Under the pieces are notes generated by a model. The model made no database searches and was not told the DNA's origin. It was given only the letters and a program-made list of their open reading frames with translations. DNA of 64,000 nt from Macrostomum hystrix (Eukaryota > Platyhelminthes > Macrostomidae): the NCBI GenBank assembly GCA_950097015.1, contig CATNEN010000030.1, positions 1,659,001-1,723,000 on the forward strand, given 5' to 3'. The translations under genes and the position numbers were made by a program. Below, piece by piece: positions 43,559 through 55,654 of the stretch (the first letter of the stretch is position 1; each line of letters begins with the position of its first letter).

Positions 43559-46500
43559 TCAGTTCGAGTCGGCGCGGCCTGGCTCCTCCGTCCTAAGGTC
43601 GAGCGCAGCCCGGAGCTCTTCCAGACGTCTAAGCAGAGCGACGCCCTCCGGACTGAACGCATCCTCGTCGAGGTGGAGCCCGGAGTAGGCCAGGCGGCCG
43701 CGCAGTTTCCTCAGCGTCACTGATTGGTAATACAAATAGAACAGGTGCACGAAGTTGCGCGTGTTCTGAGCCAGCACGTCTAGCAGGGAGCGGCTCGGGG
43801 GCGCGCGCCCGATGAGACGCCGGCGAAGAGTGCCGAGCAGCCATGCCAGGAGGTTGCGGCCCTCCAGCAGAAGGTTGAGCGGCGCGGGCAGAGGCGAGCG
43901 CTTCGAGAACTCCCGGCTGAGGTCGTAACGCTCGAACAGCCACAAGGACTTGGACTCGGAGTCCACCATGTCTATTGTCTTGCTGAACATGGCCACGATG
44001 ACGTTAAGCAGTAGCACCTGCACTATGACTATGTAGATCACCATGAGCACATAGGGAACCAGCACATTGCCTGGAAAGCCTACGCACTTGTCAGCGACGA
44101 CAGCCTCTGTAGCCAGCTGCGTGGACACATTTCCGCCCGATGGCGCGTCGCATTCCTTTTTGAGATCGTCCAGGCCGTACTCACCTATTGGAGTAAGGTG
44201 CTAAGTAGCCAACTATGTGTCTTTGCCCATCTACCTCAGCTCCCAAAGTCAGTGTCCCTACTCCAGCTCCCTAAGTCAGTGTCCCTACTCCAGCTCCCTA
44301 AGTCAGTGTCCCTACTCCAGCTCCCTAAGTCAGTATCCCTACTCCAGCTCCCTAAATCAGTGTCCCTACTCCAGCTCACTAAGTCTGTGTCCCTTGTTAA
44401 GTTCAGTTGTTCGTTAATCTAGATGCTAATCTGTAAATCAGTTTTTTTCTGGTGAGTCAACTAGATCTGAGCCAGATCTGAATTCAGTGAGCAGAATCAA
44501 GGACTGCTCACCAACAATGGTATAGAATGTCCTGTGAAACATCTCCACCATGATCTCGCTAGTTGGAATCTCATTGATACGGCCCTGGCTGTAGAACTTG
44601 GCGTTTGGCCATAGAAGAGCGTGGAAGGTTGTGCCGAAGCCCACCATGATGACAACGAGGAATGTACAGGAATGGTATGAAGTCCTTCCTGATCATCAGT
44701 GACAGCATCTTCAGCTTGACGCCAACTGATTCCAGCACCACGGAGATGTATAGAATGCGGATCCAGAAGATCAGAGTGGTGATGACGATCAGCACGTAGC
44801 TGACGTCTCCCCAGCTTTTGCCGTGCTCACTCAGCAGGCCGCCCAGCATCAGTAAGTGTTGCGCCTCCATCTGCCTGGCGGCGAATGCCAAGAAGCCGCA
44901 GGCGATCGCCACGAGATCGATGGCGTTCCAGCCGTCGCTGAGATAAACAGCCAGTGTCTCATGTCGACGGGCGGACACAATTTCGCGAAGCTCTTCGACC
45001 AGGACGCCGAGCAGCGTCAGGTAGCAAAACACCTCCGTCGGGCTGGCGTCGCCCTGTAGATTCGAGAACAGAATTGAGGATAGAAAGCATTTTTAGTAGA
45101 AGAAATTGTTATTAGTTGTTTTTATTGTTATTATTAGAGCTTATTAGTTGTAAGGCCACAAAAATCGGCAACACATCACACACTCGTAATTTGGAATTGA
45201 GCATTTCAGCCTCCTTGCTCCTAAATTTGTTGGGAGCTGAGTCCTTGTCTCTATAAAAAAAATCCACCAGCCACTAACCTGGAAGTCGTGCAGAATCATG
45301 TACGACAACAGGCCGATGAACAGAAAACTGGCGACCGCATGTAGGCGAAACTTGACGCACGGCGTGTTGTAGAAGAGCAGCAGCTCGCTGCCGAACTCGT
45401 TCACTCGCTGAAACAGACGGCGCCGGCGCGCCTCTAGGCCGTAGTCGTGTCGTTGACGTCCACGTCCTGCCACCTGGCTGTCCGAAGACAGCAGACGAAG
45501 CGCCTCCGGACAGCTACCCGGATGCTCCGTGGGCCCAGAGTCATTGAGCACAGACTCAAGGAAGACTCGCGCTCCCGGTCCTCGAAAGCGACGCAGCAGA
45601 ACCGGAAGGCAGAGCATCAGTGGTGGCAGGAAGCCCGCTAGGATCACCAGCTCGCGCAGGACAGCGCTCTGGAAGTTGAAGAAGTCGCCGTACCAGTTCT
45701 TCTCCGTTGCTAGCTCAACAATGTCCAGCTTGATGAAAGTTCCCGCGCCGCCGCGCGCTGATAAGTCCAGGATGGTGTAATTTGCATAGTGCGGCAGCGG
45801 CATGCTTACGTAGCTGATTGTGAGGCAATTTCCCGGCGAGTTATCCACCTCTTTCACCTGCTTAATCACCTTGACGGCCATCGCCTCACAGTCTTCGGCG
45901 ATGCGGCCTGCCTTGTCAGCAAAGACATCTTCAATGTCGCGACGTCTCGCCAAGGAGCGTAGTAGAGTGGCAGACAAGATAGCCAGCGGCACCAGGTCGA
46001 ACTCTTCCTGCTGCAGCAGGATGGGAGCCAGGCGGGGCCGGCCGCTCAGAATCGACCACAGCACCAGCGACTGGGCCGGATCTCTCAGTGGTCTCTTGAG
46101 GCACCAGTTGTCACCGCCGCGACGTTCGCCAAAATCAAAAAGCAGCGGTCCTGCTCGCAAACTTCCAGTAGGTTGTCAGCTCAGCCAGCAGCTTGTTCAG
46201 CCTCGCGAACGATATCGACCCGCCGCCATCGCTGCAGCACTGCTTTACGAGCAGCTCGCGGACGCCAGCCTTCTGTTTGCGCAGCGTCTTAGCGTAGAGT
46301 TTATCGATTGCCACCTCCAACTGGCGAGACAGAGCCGTCCACAGGTGCCGGTGCTTAACTAAGCGTCGCAGAAGCGGCAAGTCTTCGGTGAAGAGCACGA
46401 GCTGGCACAGGTGCCAAGCGATGCGACCGAGCAGGCCGCTGGACTCGAGATTGCAGGCTAGTCCGGCTTCGAAGGCATCGATCAGGCCGTCAATAAGCTG

Positions 46501-47387
46501 GTCGGCGTCAACCTTCCGTCGTGAGGCGGCCAGTTCCAGACGAGAGAGCTTCAGTTGCCGCTGTTTCTTCGCCTCCTCCTTTTCTTGAGCCAGCGACTCG
46601 GCTTCATCAATTGCCTCAGATGTTACGGCAGAGCCTCCGATGCCGCCGTCGATAAGCAGTAGCTGACGAACAAACTCGCGTCCTTCAATGGATGTCACCA
46701 TCCCGAGTGTGTCCTGACCGCTGTTGAAGTGGCGAAGCCGTCTCATGAGGTGCCGACCGAGGCAGTCGATGCCGGATGTGTCGGGGCCTTGGAGCAGCAG
46801 GTCGACCGGAGTTTGGCCATGGAAGTCGGCCAGTGAGAAGTCCGCACCGTGGCACAGCAGCTGGCCGAAAAGATCGTGGTTCTCGCAGGAGACAGCGATG
46901 TGCAAGCAGGTGCTGCCGTTGCTGTTGCGGCTGTTAACCAAGGACGTTTTGGCCCGCATTAGCAGGTCGGCAACGCGGCCGCACTCCGTGTAGCAGGCGA
47001 TGTGCAGCGCGTTGTCACCGCTGGCATCGCAGAGCGCAGGATCGGCGCCACATCGAAGCAGCTCTCGCGTCACACCTGCGCCCCGCTCCGACGCCGCCGC
47101 TGCCAGGTGAAGCGGCCGATCTCCGAAGGCATTCTGTTGGTCCGGATCAGGCGCCGAAGTCCAGCAGAAGCTCGGCGCACTCGGTCAAACCGGCTGCGGC
47201 ACACTGCATGCAGAGCCGAATCGCCGTATGCGTTCGGTGCGTCAACAGCACCTGGGCGGACAGCGCCAGCAAGCAGGAGCAGCGCTTGACGCAGTCGATC
47301 CGGTGAATTTTCGCTCACGGCGGCGTGTAACTGGGCCACTGGTGTGGCATTGGTTTCAGTGCTGTCTGCAATGGAGGACTCCGGCAT
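43559..47387 (-). CDS. TRPM-like cation channel with N-terminal ankyrin repeats (four indels)
   Basis: Minus-strand exons are 47387-45279, 45053-44512 and 44184-43559. The N-terminus has ankyrin repeats (DSALHAVC, CGADPALCDASGDNALHIAC, NGSTCLHIAV, GADFSLADFHGQTPVDLLL). The middle resembles the TRPM pre-membrane region (DPAQSLVLWSIL, ATLLRSLA). TM segments include AVASFLFIGLLSYMIL, AIDLVAIACGFLAFAA and VLIVITTLIFWIRIL. The pore-to-S6 part has YTIVGEYG and VLLLNVIVAMFSKTIDMV. After S6, LWLFERYDLSREF and PLPAPLNLLL match the TRPM TRP-helix pattern. The frame is broken at about 47195-47206 (two bases short), 47145-47152, 46137-46141 (five-A run) and 44653-44662 (one base extra each). Ignoring these, 1091 codons plus stop result. 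TRPM channels normally carry MHR domains, not ankyrins. Confidence 0.7.
44225..44395. repeat. 27-bp minisatellite, channel gene last intron
   Basis: About six copies of a unit containing CTCCCTAAGTCAGTGTCCCT and ACTCCAG, in the middle of the 327-base intron 44185-44511. Confidence 0.93.
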
Positions 47388-50300
47388 TGCTGAGCTGACA
47401 AGAGATCACGAGATTTTCTGGCTCTCCGGGCCAAACTGGATTTCTTTACTATATTTAACTGGCCGCTTCTGTGAGTACCGCTTCTGACTGGCCGGAGCTG
47501 CTGTTGACTCTGCCACCCGTGGTGCGCTAAGCCAGCTTTAGCTGGTTAGGCTTCAGAATTTAGAGAAATAGCATGAGAACTGACTGAACAGGTGGCGCTG
47601 TGAACCCACGGAACCTGTTTCGCCTATCACACATGCGCACTCAGTTTATCAAGCTGTTTAGGGGCTTACTCAGCCCAGAACTTAGGTGAAAATTATGGAA
47701 AATTGTGTGCGAGTCTGACGCAGTGGTGAATCAGCCACTTCCGTAATAGCCACAATAGTCTAAAAGACAATCAGTTAAGCTACGGTAGAAAGCTTGTCAG
47801 GAATATATGATATGAAACTAACCTACTTTAAAGCCTCAATTCCTATGAGTAGTATCACCAGCGCTTTTCGTTATTCTATAACTTGATGGTTGACAATACA
47901 GGTACCAAAGCTGGAAGGTGTCTTTCTATTAAAATATGTCATTATCTTACTGTAAGTAGAGCACTGAGCATATCTACGGCTTGCAATATCTTGGCCTTCA
48001 TAACTTTGACGCAGCATCCAGAAATAAGGACAAAGCAAGCCCGGAAGCTGCTGACTAAGCGCGTGAATTTTTTCGCTTGACTTGGCACGCTTTCATTTTC
48101 TTTCTTCCTGTATCCCTATTCCGCTGGGCCGCGATGATGACACCAAGCGTAAATCACTGGCCTGACTGGGCAGTCGTCAGTAAGTTTATATATATAGCGA
48201 GGCCTACAGTCATCGCCCGTACGGCAATGGCAAGTCAGAAGTGAGTCATTGCGCAGTACCGCTTGAGTCAGGCTTCTAAATTTAGACATGATCGATCTGG
48301 TCCGCATCCCAACATCTTATCTGACATTATTATAATCAAGGTGTACAGCTAAAGAGCAATTGCCAAAGAGTCAATATCTACATCGAAATAAAAACGTAAG
48401 TCTTATAGGCAAATTGTCTTGCACTCCTCTCACACCTGAGAGTTTTTTATAGAATTCAGCGGAAAAAGGAAATTGGTCTGTGTATTGTGTTCAGTTCGAT
48501 TTGGCTTGCATTTCTGCCCTCAGTACCGCTTTTCTCAGCTATTTTCAATTCCTAATAGATACGCCCGTAGCACGCCGCAGGTGAGGGCATAGGCACTGCG
48601 TGGGCGGACTGACTCGCAAATCTACTTAGCACTAGATTACAATTGCATTTTTGTTGCTAGGCCGGCTGACTTTACAATTTCAACCTTTTATAAGTACCTG
48701 TGTTTCTGCATTTCTCTGAATTTCTGCATTTGTTTAAGAATATTCCGATATTCACCCTAAACGCTGTGTTCGTATTGAGAATTCTACTAAAATTCCAGAT
48801 TCTAAGATTTGTGTATATTTTTACTGTTTACATTGCTTGTCAAATATAGTGCGCAGTTATCTCTGCCAAGTCTGGCCCACAGCAGTTCTGTAAATAATTA
48901 ATTACTCAAATTTATAAAACGGACAATCTTGTTGCACCGACACACACACACTGCGCAATTTAACCCACAGGAAATTCTCCTGTCTTTAGTATTTATTTCG
49001 CATTTCGACAGTGTGATATGAAGAGGTGAGAATAATAAGACTGGCGCAGGGTGACTCAGACTATCGGATAGAAAGACCACCCATTCTAGGCTGCAGTTTA
49101 GCATTTACTATACAATAAATCTTCTCTAAGCAATTCTCGGTGCAAAAGCAGTTCGGGTTAGGTGTGGGGGAAGGCTGAATAAGAGTTAGAACAGCCTAAA
49201 ATGCATGACCAATGGGCACGACGGCGCGTCAGTGGAATGTTCGCGAAAGGTTCCAAAATAGGCATTGGGTGATTCACGGGCGTCACCCGCGACAGCCACC
49301 CCGCCTCCGCAGCCGCCTTCACAGACCGGGGGTTGCACGGGGTTTGACCTCAAGGCTATCGTGTTGCTATTTTTAGCAACAGATTCACCCCTTTCTAATT
49401 CGGGGCTTCCTCCGTTTTCCGCCACGGCCTGACTTAAAGGGACAATTCCCGGGCAAACTAAATCGCTTCCCCTCACCAGATCAGATCCAGTGCAGAGCCA
49501 TATCGATCATGCACCCACTACCTCCCCAGATGAGCAAACCGAGTGACTCACTGGAGTTGGCCACGTTACAAACAAAATGGCCCTGAAGAAATGCGGAAAA
49601 GTCTGGAAATTGGTGGCTCAGTGCAAATCAGTAAAAAGCAAAACGAAATCCATTTACTTCTCTATTTATTGAAGCTTTATTAAAAAACTCATATCAAAAT
49701 ATCGCCAGTAAGGTGCATGGTGCCTAGATAAACAGCGAACTGTACAGAAAGGCTTCTAAAAAAACACTGGTTAAAAGCAGGAGCAACATTAGTTTCGGAT
49801 GGATAAAGTATAAAATGAAAAGCAACAAAAATTATGATTTGCAAGGACAGGCGCTTGAGTAATACTCGTAAAAACAGAGTTGATTCGGATTATGAAAAAT
49901 CATAAAAAACAGTTGAAAACACATAAGTGGCAAATTATGCTAATATGTGCAGTTTCTGCATCACTCTCATGTTTTTAGCGAAATAGATAAAATACAGATC
50001 AGAGTAAGGGCTTGGACAATTCGCAGAAAATCTATTTATTTGCCAGAATTTCTTATTGCATTTTTGTCAGTAAGTAAAAAACACATCTGACCAGCCAAGT
50101 TGTCCTATTTTTATAGCAATTTCTAAGAACAACGTGAACTGTTCTTCATTTTTAATAAAAAACATGATCAGATAAAATCGAAAAATAGCATATCAGCTCT
50201 TTCAATCTGCTCTGGTTAAGATTAAAAGAAAAGTAAAAAAATTAGATGAAAATGCTGTAAAAGCTACACTCTGTGAATCCTAGCCATTTTTTTAGTAAAA

Positions 50301-50578
50301 GAACTTTAACACAGAATCTGATGCAGAAAAAGCAGTAAACAGGAGCTGGAATCTAAAATAGGGCCTACTCAGTCTAACATACACATTAGCTGTACACAAT
50401 CAGATTTTAGAATACTAATGTAAGTGTAGGGACTATGCTACTGTAAAACAAAATATGCACATCAATTATAGAAATTAAAATACACAAGAGTGACACGGGG
50501 TTGTGATTGTGACACACAGCTACGGCATGTGCCAGACAATAATACAATTAATTATATAGTAATAGAAAGAGTTATACA
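47388..50578. other. Intergenic region between channel gene and MEX3-like gene
   Basis: About 3.2 kb without a recognised gene. The region next to 47388 should contain the channel promoter (minus strand). A GC-richer patch at 49190-49480 has a minus-strand frame of 96 codons with no family resemblance; a leader exon is possible. The rest (49650-50578) is AT-rich with many A and T runs. Confidence 0.4.
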
Positions 50579-50584
50579 TTTATT
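50579..50584 (-). other. Polyadenylation signal of the MEX3-like gene
   Basis: TTTATT on the plus strand (AATAAA on the minus) lies about 147 bases beyond the stop codon at 50731. Confidence 0.5.
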
Positions 50585-50730
50585 AAAGCATATTTAATCA
50601 GCTCATGTTATATAGTACAGCACACAGGGTAGCGCCAGTAGGATTATGTACATTTGTGAAGCAGTAAAAGTACAAGACTCGGTCGCATCAATGTTAAAGA
50701 ATAGTTAAGTAACTGGCATAATACATAGAT

Positions 50731-52719
50731 CTACATCCAGCCACAGAAGGCGCTACCGTTGTTTGCCGCGGCCGATTCGCCGATGCGTTCGTCACTCTGA
50801 ACCTTCTTCAGAGAGGCCAGCTGGTCAGGCGTTGGCCAATAGGCGCCACCGTAGCCGGGAGTGATGGGGCTGACAGGAGTGTCGGCTGAGTAACGGCGCT
50901 GCTCAGCCAGGCCGCCAAAGAACAGCGCGCTGTTCCACAGGCGTCTGGGCCGCTCCGGCTCCGGCCAAAGACAGCGCGCGTCCTGCAGCTGCAGCTTCTG
51001 TGGCTGCGGTTGGTTCTGACTAGCCTGGCACTGATCCTCCAATGTCAGGGAGTCGCTGAGGGCGCCAGCTAGGTCATCAACACCGGCTGGTGTTACACTG
51101 ACAGTCGGAGGCAGATCTGTCTTCACCTGGCGCACCTGATGGAAATCGGCCACCAGTCTAAGCGCCTCAGCTGAGCGGGGAAGGCCGGGCTCCAGCCAAA
51201 GGCCCGGACACCGCATAGCAACATACTCGGAGATAAGCTGCTTGGCAAACTGCACCCTTTCGCGATTGCCGCTGATGGTGAAGCAGGTGCGCAGGCCAGG
51301 CTGTTTCTCCTGCTTACGTGGGGTGGCGATATGCGTGTCAGACAGCTGCTGCACCCAGCGAATGGTCTGGCCGGAGGCGCCAACAATCAGGCCGACCTTG
51401 TCCTGCTCCACCCAGAGTCGCTCCTCAACCCGGGTGGGCTCAGTGCGGGTCTGTCGCTCCTGCTGCACGCGGGTGAAATGCTCGCTCATCTGCTGCAGGA
51501 TGTGGATCGCCTGTGGGATTAGATTAAACACTCAATTTGATTTTCTGCTGCGAATTAGTTGATGAATCGAATTACAGTTATTTGATACAAATAGGTGACT
51601 CACCTCAGCAACTTTATCTGGCACTCCGGTGACCTCAAATACTGGAGGCTCATCTCTGGTGGGTGTCTTGACCCACACCTTTCAAGTGCTCACGGATTTG
51701 CTTGATTCGAAGACCTGCAAATGGAGAGTGAAGTATGAAAATGAGTTATTATGACTCAAGAAGCCTAGCTACGAGTAGATACATAAAAATAAAGCATTGT
51801 AGTGTTTAGCAGTTTATAACCCAGGGAGAACTATTAATAAAAACACTGCACCATAACATTTTTTTGTAAATAATTAATTACCTTAAACATAGGTGTATGC
51901 ATAGTAGTTTTGTCTTTTAACTAAGATTTTATACAAATAAGTTAAAAAAATATGTATGCTATTTATTTGCATAATTGTTACCACTGATTCATAAATACAC
52001 ATTTTGTTACAAAGTAGACGTAAAAAATGTATATATTTAAAATAATTGCTACTAAAATTTTGATTACGAATTGGACCTACATTATAATTATAACTAAATA
52101 TCTAACCAAGTTCTATTATAAAACTAAAGTTTTGAATAGTATTTAAACATTATTATCTAAGAAGTATCAGGAGTTGGCTAACTGCAAAGTTAAAAGAAAA
52201 CATAAAAAGAAAAATGTAAATTAAATTAAATATTAAATTTTATTAGGCAACATATCATATATATTTACTGAAATGAAAAAACTTACCATTCTTTCCAACA
52301 ATCTCTGCCACATGATCAGATGATGGAACTTGAATGCGCTCAGTAATGGTAGCATGCTTTTTGTTTTGGGAAACAGAAGCTTGCATCAGCCTTTGGAACA
52401 AATCCCTGGACCTGTTCTCAAAAGTAGCTAGTCGCAGGCGACTGTTTAAATCAGAGCTCATTGACATTTGTTCAATGGCTGATGGCGCACTTGCTGTAGA
52501 CTGTGAAGCAGATGTGTATTCAGAGAAGTGATCAAAGCTTTGAATATTGGCATCAGCAAAAGCTTCGGTGCCTTCTGTTCTTGTGGACAGTCCGCATCCA
52601 AGAATCGGCCGCCATGACATGGTGTCGCCAGTCTCGGACACCCGGCTGCTACTTGACTGCGTTGTTGATCTCTGGTTGGCTATCAAGCTTAGAAGTGACT
52701 CTGGATCCAACTTCTCCAT
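50731..52719 (-). CDS. MEX3-like RNA-binding protein with two KH domains (one indel)
   Basis: Minus-strand exons 52719-52287, 51714-51604 and 51510-50731. KH1 spans exons 1-2: QVPSSDHVAEIVGKNG with its GxxG loop at residues 142-145, LRIKQIREHLK, then VWVKTPTRDEPPVFEVTG, all as in MEX-3. KH2 is in exon 3 (VGLIVGASGQTIRWVQQLSD, then CFTISGNRERVQFAKQLI). Exon 2 has one extra base at about 51673-51682 that shifts the frame between LK and VWVK; without it the product is 440 residues. MEX3 proteins bind mRNA 3' UTRs and repress translation of cell-fate regulators. Vertebrate paralogues end in a RING finger, which is absent here, as in nematode MEX-3. The start is the first in-frame ATG (MEKLDPESLL); an upstream leader exon is possible. 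Confidence 0.8.
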
Positions 52720-53637
52720 CTTCGGTAAGTTGAGAGTGGGTAGAACGCGAAAAAGGTAGTCCGTTAGAGAAGTTCTCCGTTGTTTGATCCAAAAGACTTT
52801 CGCTCTTGAAGTCACGATGGTACTCCACGTCAACGTTCGACATGCTAGGATCGAAAACCAGTAAGCAGTACACTCTTCGTTGTTTAGTTTGTCGCCCTCT
52901 ACATTCCACGTGGGTCAAGTTGCTTTGATATATATACGCGAATCCCAAGACTGATGTCACTGATAACGTTAAAACAAGCCTTTAATAATGAAAGAACAAG
53001 AAATCATTGCTACGTCGTTAAATATGCATATATTAGCAAATAAATATTATTTATTTTAAAATTTAGTTTTTTTCAGATCTAAAAACGTTTGTTGAAGACA
53101 TTTTTGTCTAAAAATAGAACATAAACCTAAAATGCCTTTTTTGGGGATTCCCTTACGCTACCAATGTACGTTATTAACCAATTTCTAAATAGGAAAAGGA
53201 AGACGTAAATCAGTAAATTAGTGTTCGCAATATTTCATTGTAACACTTTTTTGCTCCTTATAGCTCTAGAATTTTCATAATTACATAAAATGTCATACAA
53301 AAACATCTCTACAACTCACCGAATCACAATATCATATAAATGCTTCCAAAAATCAAAATACATTTGCTAATTAAAAGCGATAAACGTCAATTTGCTTCAG
53401 CGAACGAGAAAGAAACATTTCTGTCCGGAGGGAGCAATTTTAAATTCGGTATATTCGGGTTTATTCTCGTGATCTCGCAAGACAGACCCCCAAACAATCA
53501 AACCTCCCCAAATCTCCGACGGCACGCGGCCGGGCTCAAATCCCCAGTGACGGCGTCCAGAAAGCCCCTTAATAAAAAAAGTTCTGGCTAATCTTCTCTG
53601 GCTACAGCCTAAAATTGTCCAGAGCATTGCCTGGTTA
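52720..53637. other. Upstream region of the MEX3-like gene
   Basis: 52720-52960 continues the exon 1 frame upstream without an ATG and is probably 5' leader. A minus-strand TATA-like TATATATC occurs at about 52929-52936. The remainder is AT-rich spacer with no gene seen. Confidence 0.4.
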
Positions 53638-54126
53638 AGGTGTCCGCGATAGCCACGCCGCCCTCAGGGCCGTCGAACGTACTTCCATCAACTCCAAAAC
53701 CACCCTCGACTGCAACCGCGGCAACTCAACGGGCTGGCGCAGTCCAATTCGGTGGTGCTGAAGTGGATTCCTGGCCATGCGGGCTTACCGGGATGGATCG
53801 AATCTAAACACCAGGAGAGGTGAACCAACACCCAGAACTGTCGCCAGTCCAGGGCCGCGGTCCCTTCTCCTTCGCGCAACCTGCGTAAAGCTCTCCTAAA
53901 GCTCAATCGCAGAGACCTCAGAGCGGCCAGTAGGCCCTTTCAGGGCACGGCTGTATTCTCCCGTCACCGCTTTCTTCATGGCCAGATACCAGGCGAGCAC
54001 TGCCCACTCTGCCAGTCCGCCAGCGAAAATGCGGAGCACTTATATCTGCCACTGCCCAGTCTTAACGAGGACACGGATAAAATAGCTAGGGTGAATTTCA
54101 GCAATCCAGTGCTAAAGGACACAATT
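53638..54126 (+). mobile_element. Degenerate LINE fragment: RNase H and C-terminal zinc knuckle
   Basis: Across shifted plus frames the segment encodes DSHAALRAVE, INSKTTLDCNRG, then VVLKWIPGHAGLPGWIES, which is the RNase H C-terminal signature of non-LTR retrotransposons (I/R1-type with WVPGHxGxxGNE). It continues to HRFLHGQIPGEHCPLCQ and a CCHC-like pattern ending about 54126. At least one frameshift and internal loss make it non-functional. No reverse transcriptase is present upstream. Confidence 0.65.
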
Positions 54127-54134
54127 TGTTCTAA

Positions 54135-54205
54135 TTAAGTCCAGGAGTCGAACACCGGCCGTCTTCAAGTCGTGGGTCCGACGCTATTAACCACTAGGCT
54201 TCATT
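54135..54205 (-). other. tRNA-like fragment or SINE head
   Basis: On the minus strand AGCCTAGTGGTTAATAGCG resembles an A box and GGTGTTCGACTCC a B box, spaced as in a tRNA. The acceptor and anticodon stems do not pair well, so this is not a functional tRNA. It lies directly after the LINE relic. Confidence 0.45.
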
Positions 54206-55029
54206 CAACCTGTTGAAACTCTCGACTAAATTAACTCCATCGTGATCCTTGAATTTTCTAAAACCGAACAATTTTCGTCATATTTCATCATGCACCAGTT
54301 TAGCATCGATGCAGCAGTGTTAAAACGTAAGCCTACTTTCGTTTTCTTGTTTCACATCTGTACAGCTGTTTCACAGCATTGGCAATGGAAAGAGTGCATA
54401 CATAAATATGGACTAGACTAACAGCGCAAGTGTGTTTCTTTAAATAGCCCTCTGCTGCTTGGAGCCGTCTATTTTTGTTTGTGGACAATTTTATGGATTG
54501 CTAAAATAGCACACTCAAAAATGAATGGCGGTTTTTAACAAGCCGTAAACCGAGATTTTACTGTAACCAGCGATGTGAATTTTTATGGCCATTTGTACTC
54601 GCACGTTGGTTCGTTTTTTTTAAATTGGAAAACGACACAATTGGAATATAATTTTTAGATAAAATTCGAAAAAGGAAGTACGCGCTCTTTTAATTTAGTG
54701 GGAAAAAACAATTCGTGTAAGTTTGCGGTAAGTAGGATTTTTCTGTGTCTCGCCTGTTGCCCAAAATGTATATAGGCTGCGTCTTTCACAAGCTCGTTAA
54801 CGAATTTCGCGCACCGGAATAGTGAATCGCCCACATTTTTTGTTTTGGAGTCACATTTTGCTTTGCATGCTACTGTCCGATATGTTTGGAAAAAGCGGTA
54901 AGATAAGAATATTTTTGATTAGTTAAACAAGTTCATAGGTTCCAGTAGACTCAGGAGCATTTTTTATACGAAATTCATTATTGAGAATCACATGCTTCCA
55001 GCAGCTGCAGTCAACCAAAACCCTCAACC
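54206..55029. other. AT-rich spacer
   Basis: No open frame, array or known element was recognised. Confidence 0.4.
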
Positions 55030-55035
55030 AAAAAA
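55030..55035 (-). terminator. Pol III terminator of the tRNA gene
   Basis: Six A residues on the plus strand give a T6 run on the minus strand, 11 bases past the tRNA 3' end, as expected for RNA polymerase III. Confidence 0.65.
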
Positions 55036-55046
55036 TTGCTAATGGT

Positions 55047-55118
55047 GTCCAAGATGGGATTCGAACCCACAATCTTCGGCTCCGGAAACCGACGCCTTAT
55101 CCATTAGGCCACTTGGAC
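55047..55118 (-). tRNA. tRNA-Arg (anticodon CCG)
   Basis: The minus strand folds into a complete 72-base cloverleaf. The acceptor stem GTCCAAG/CTTGGAC is perfect, the D arm GCCT/AGGC has loop AATGGATA, and the anticodon stem TCGGT/GCCGA has loop TTCCGGA. The variable loop is AGATT and the T arm GTGGG-TTCGAAT-CCCAT. Anticodon CCG reads CGG arginine codons. There is no intron and CCA is not encoded, as in nuclear eukaryotic genes. Confidence 0.95.
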
Positions 55119-55654
55119 TGCGCCCAGTAGGTGTTTCTAATGACAATTTAAAACATAATAAAACTTGATTAATGTTTACGCGCCGCGTTAACTTATTTCT
55201 GAGAATGAATAACTCTTTAGATGTCATAAACATCTAATTTTGAGACATATTATGTCACGCATTTCTTATTCGCTGGGTTGAATCAAAATGTTTTCTTGAG
55301 TCAGCCACTTAGTCTGCTGTTACTAATACTTGCATTAATAGTAAAGGCGCATCAACACAGGCGGCAAAACTTGTTGACCAAAAATATTTTGGGTCAAAGT
55401 CAAAATTTAATGCTAGACAGGCTTGACTGAGACAACATGTATTTCCACTCGGAGCGAGCTAACTCTTCGGCTGACAGTAGCAACTGCTCTTACAGGTTCG
55501 TGTGCAAATTTATGCTTTACCACGAGTCTTCACATTTGCTACTACATGTAAGAAATGTTGTCAGTCAAGACACGGTCAGAACCAAAGGGGTGTCAGACAC
55601 AGAGGTAAGTCACAGGGAACTGTTAGTCATAGTGGTTTAGTCCTAGGTGTCCGT
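55119..55654 (+). other. Possible leader exon ahead of the 17-bp array
   Basis: A strong splice donor GAG/GTAAGT stands at 55604/55605, 50 bases before a long minisatellite, the arrangement seen at real introns in this window. The upstream sequence from 55437 is open for 56 codons with no family resemblance. It could be a leader exon of the kinase gene at 57908; this is inference only. Confidence 0.3.

Noticed and set aside
49186-49476. 96-codon minus-strand gene
   Set aside because: No recognised motif or splice partner; kept only as a possible leader exon in the spacer entry.
54135-54205. Second functional tRNA gene
   Set aside because: A and B boxes are present but the anticodon and acceptor stems do not pair.
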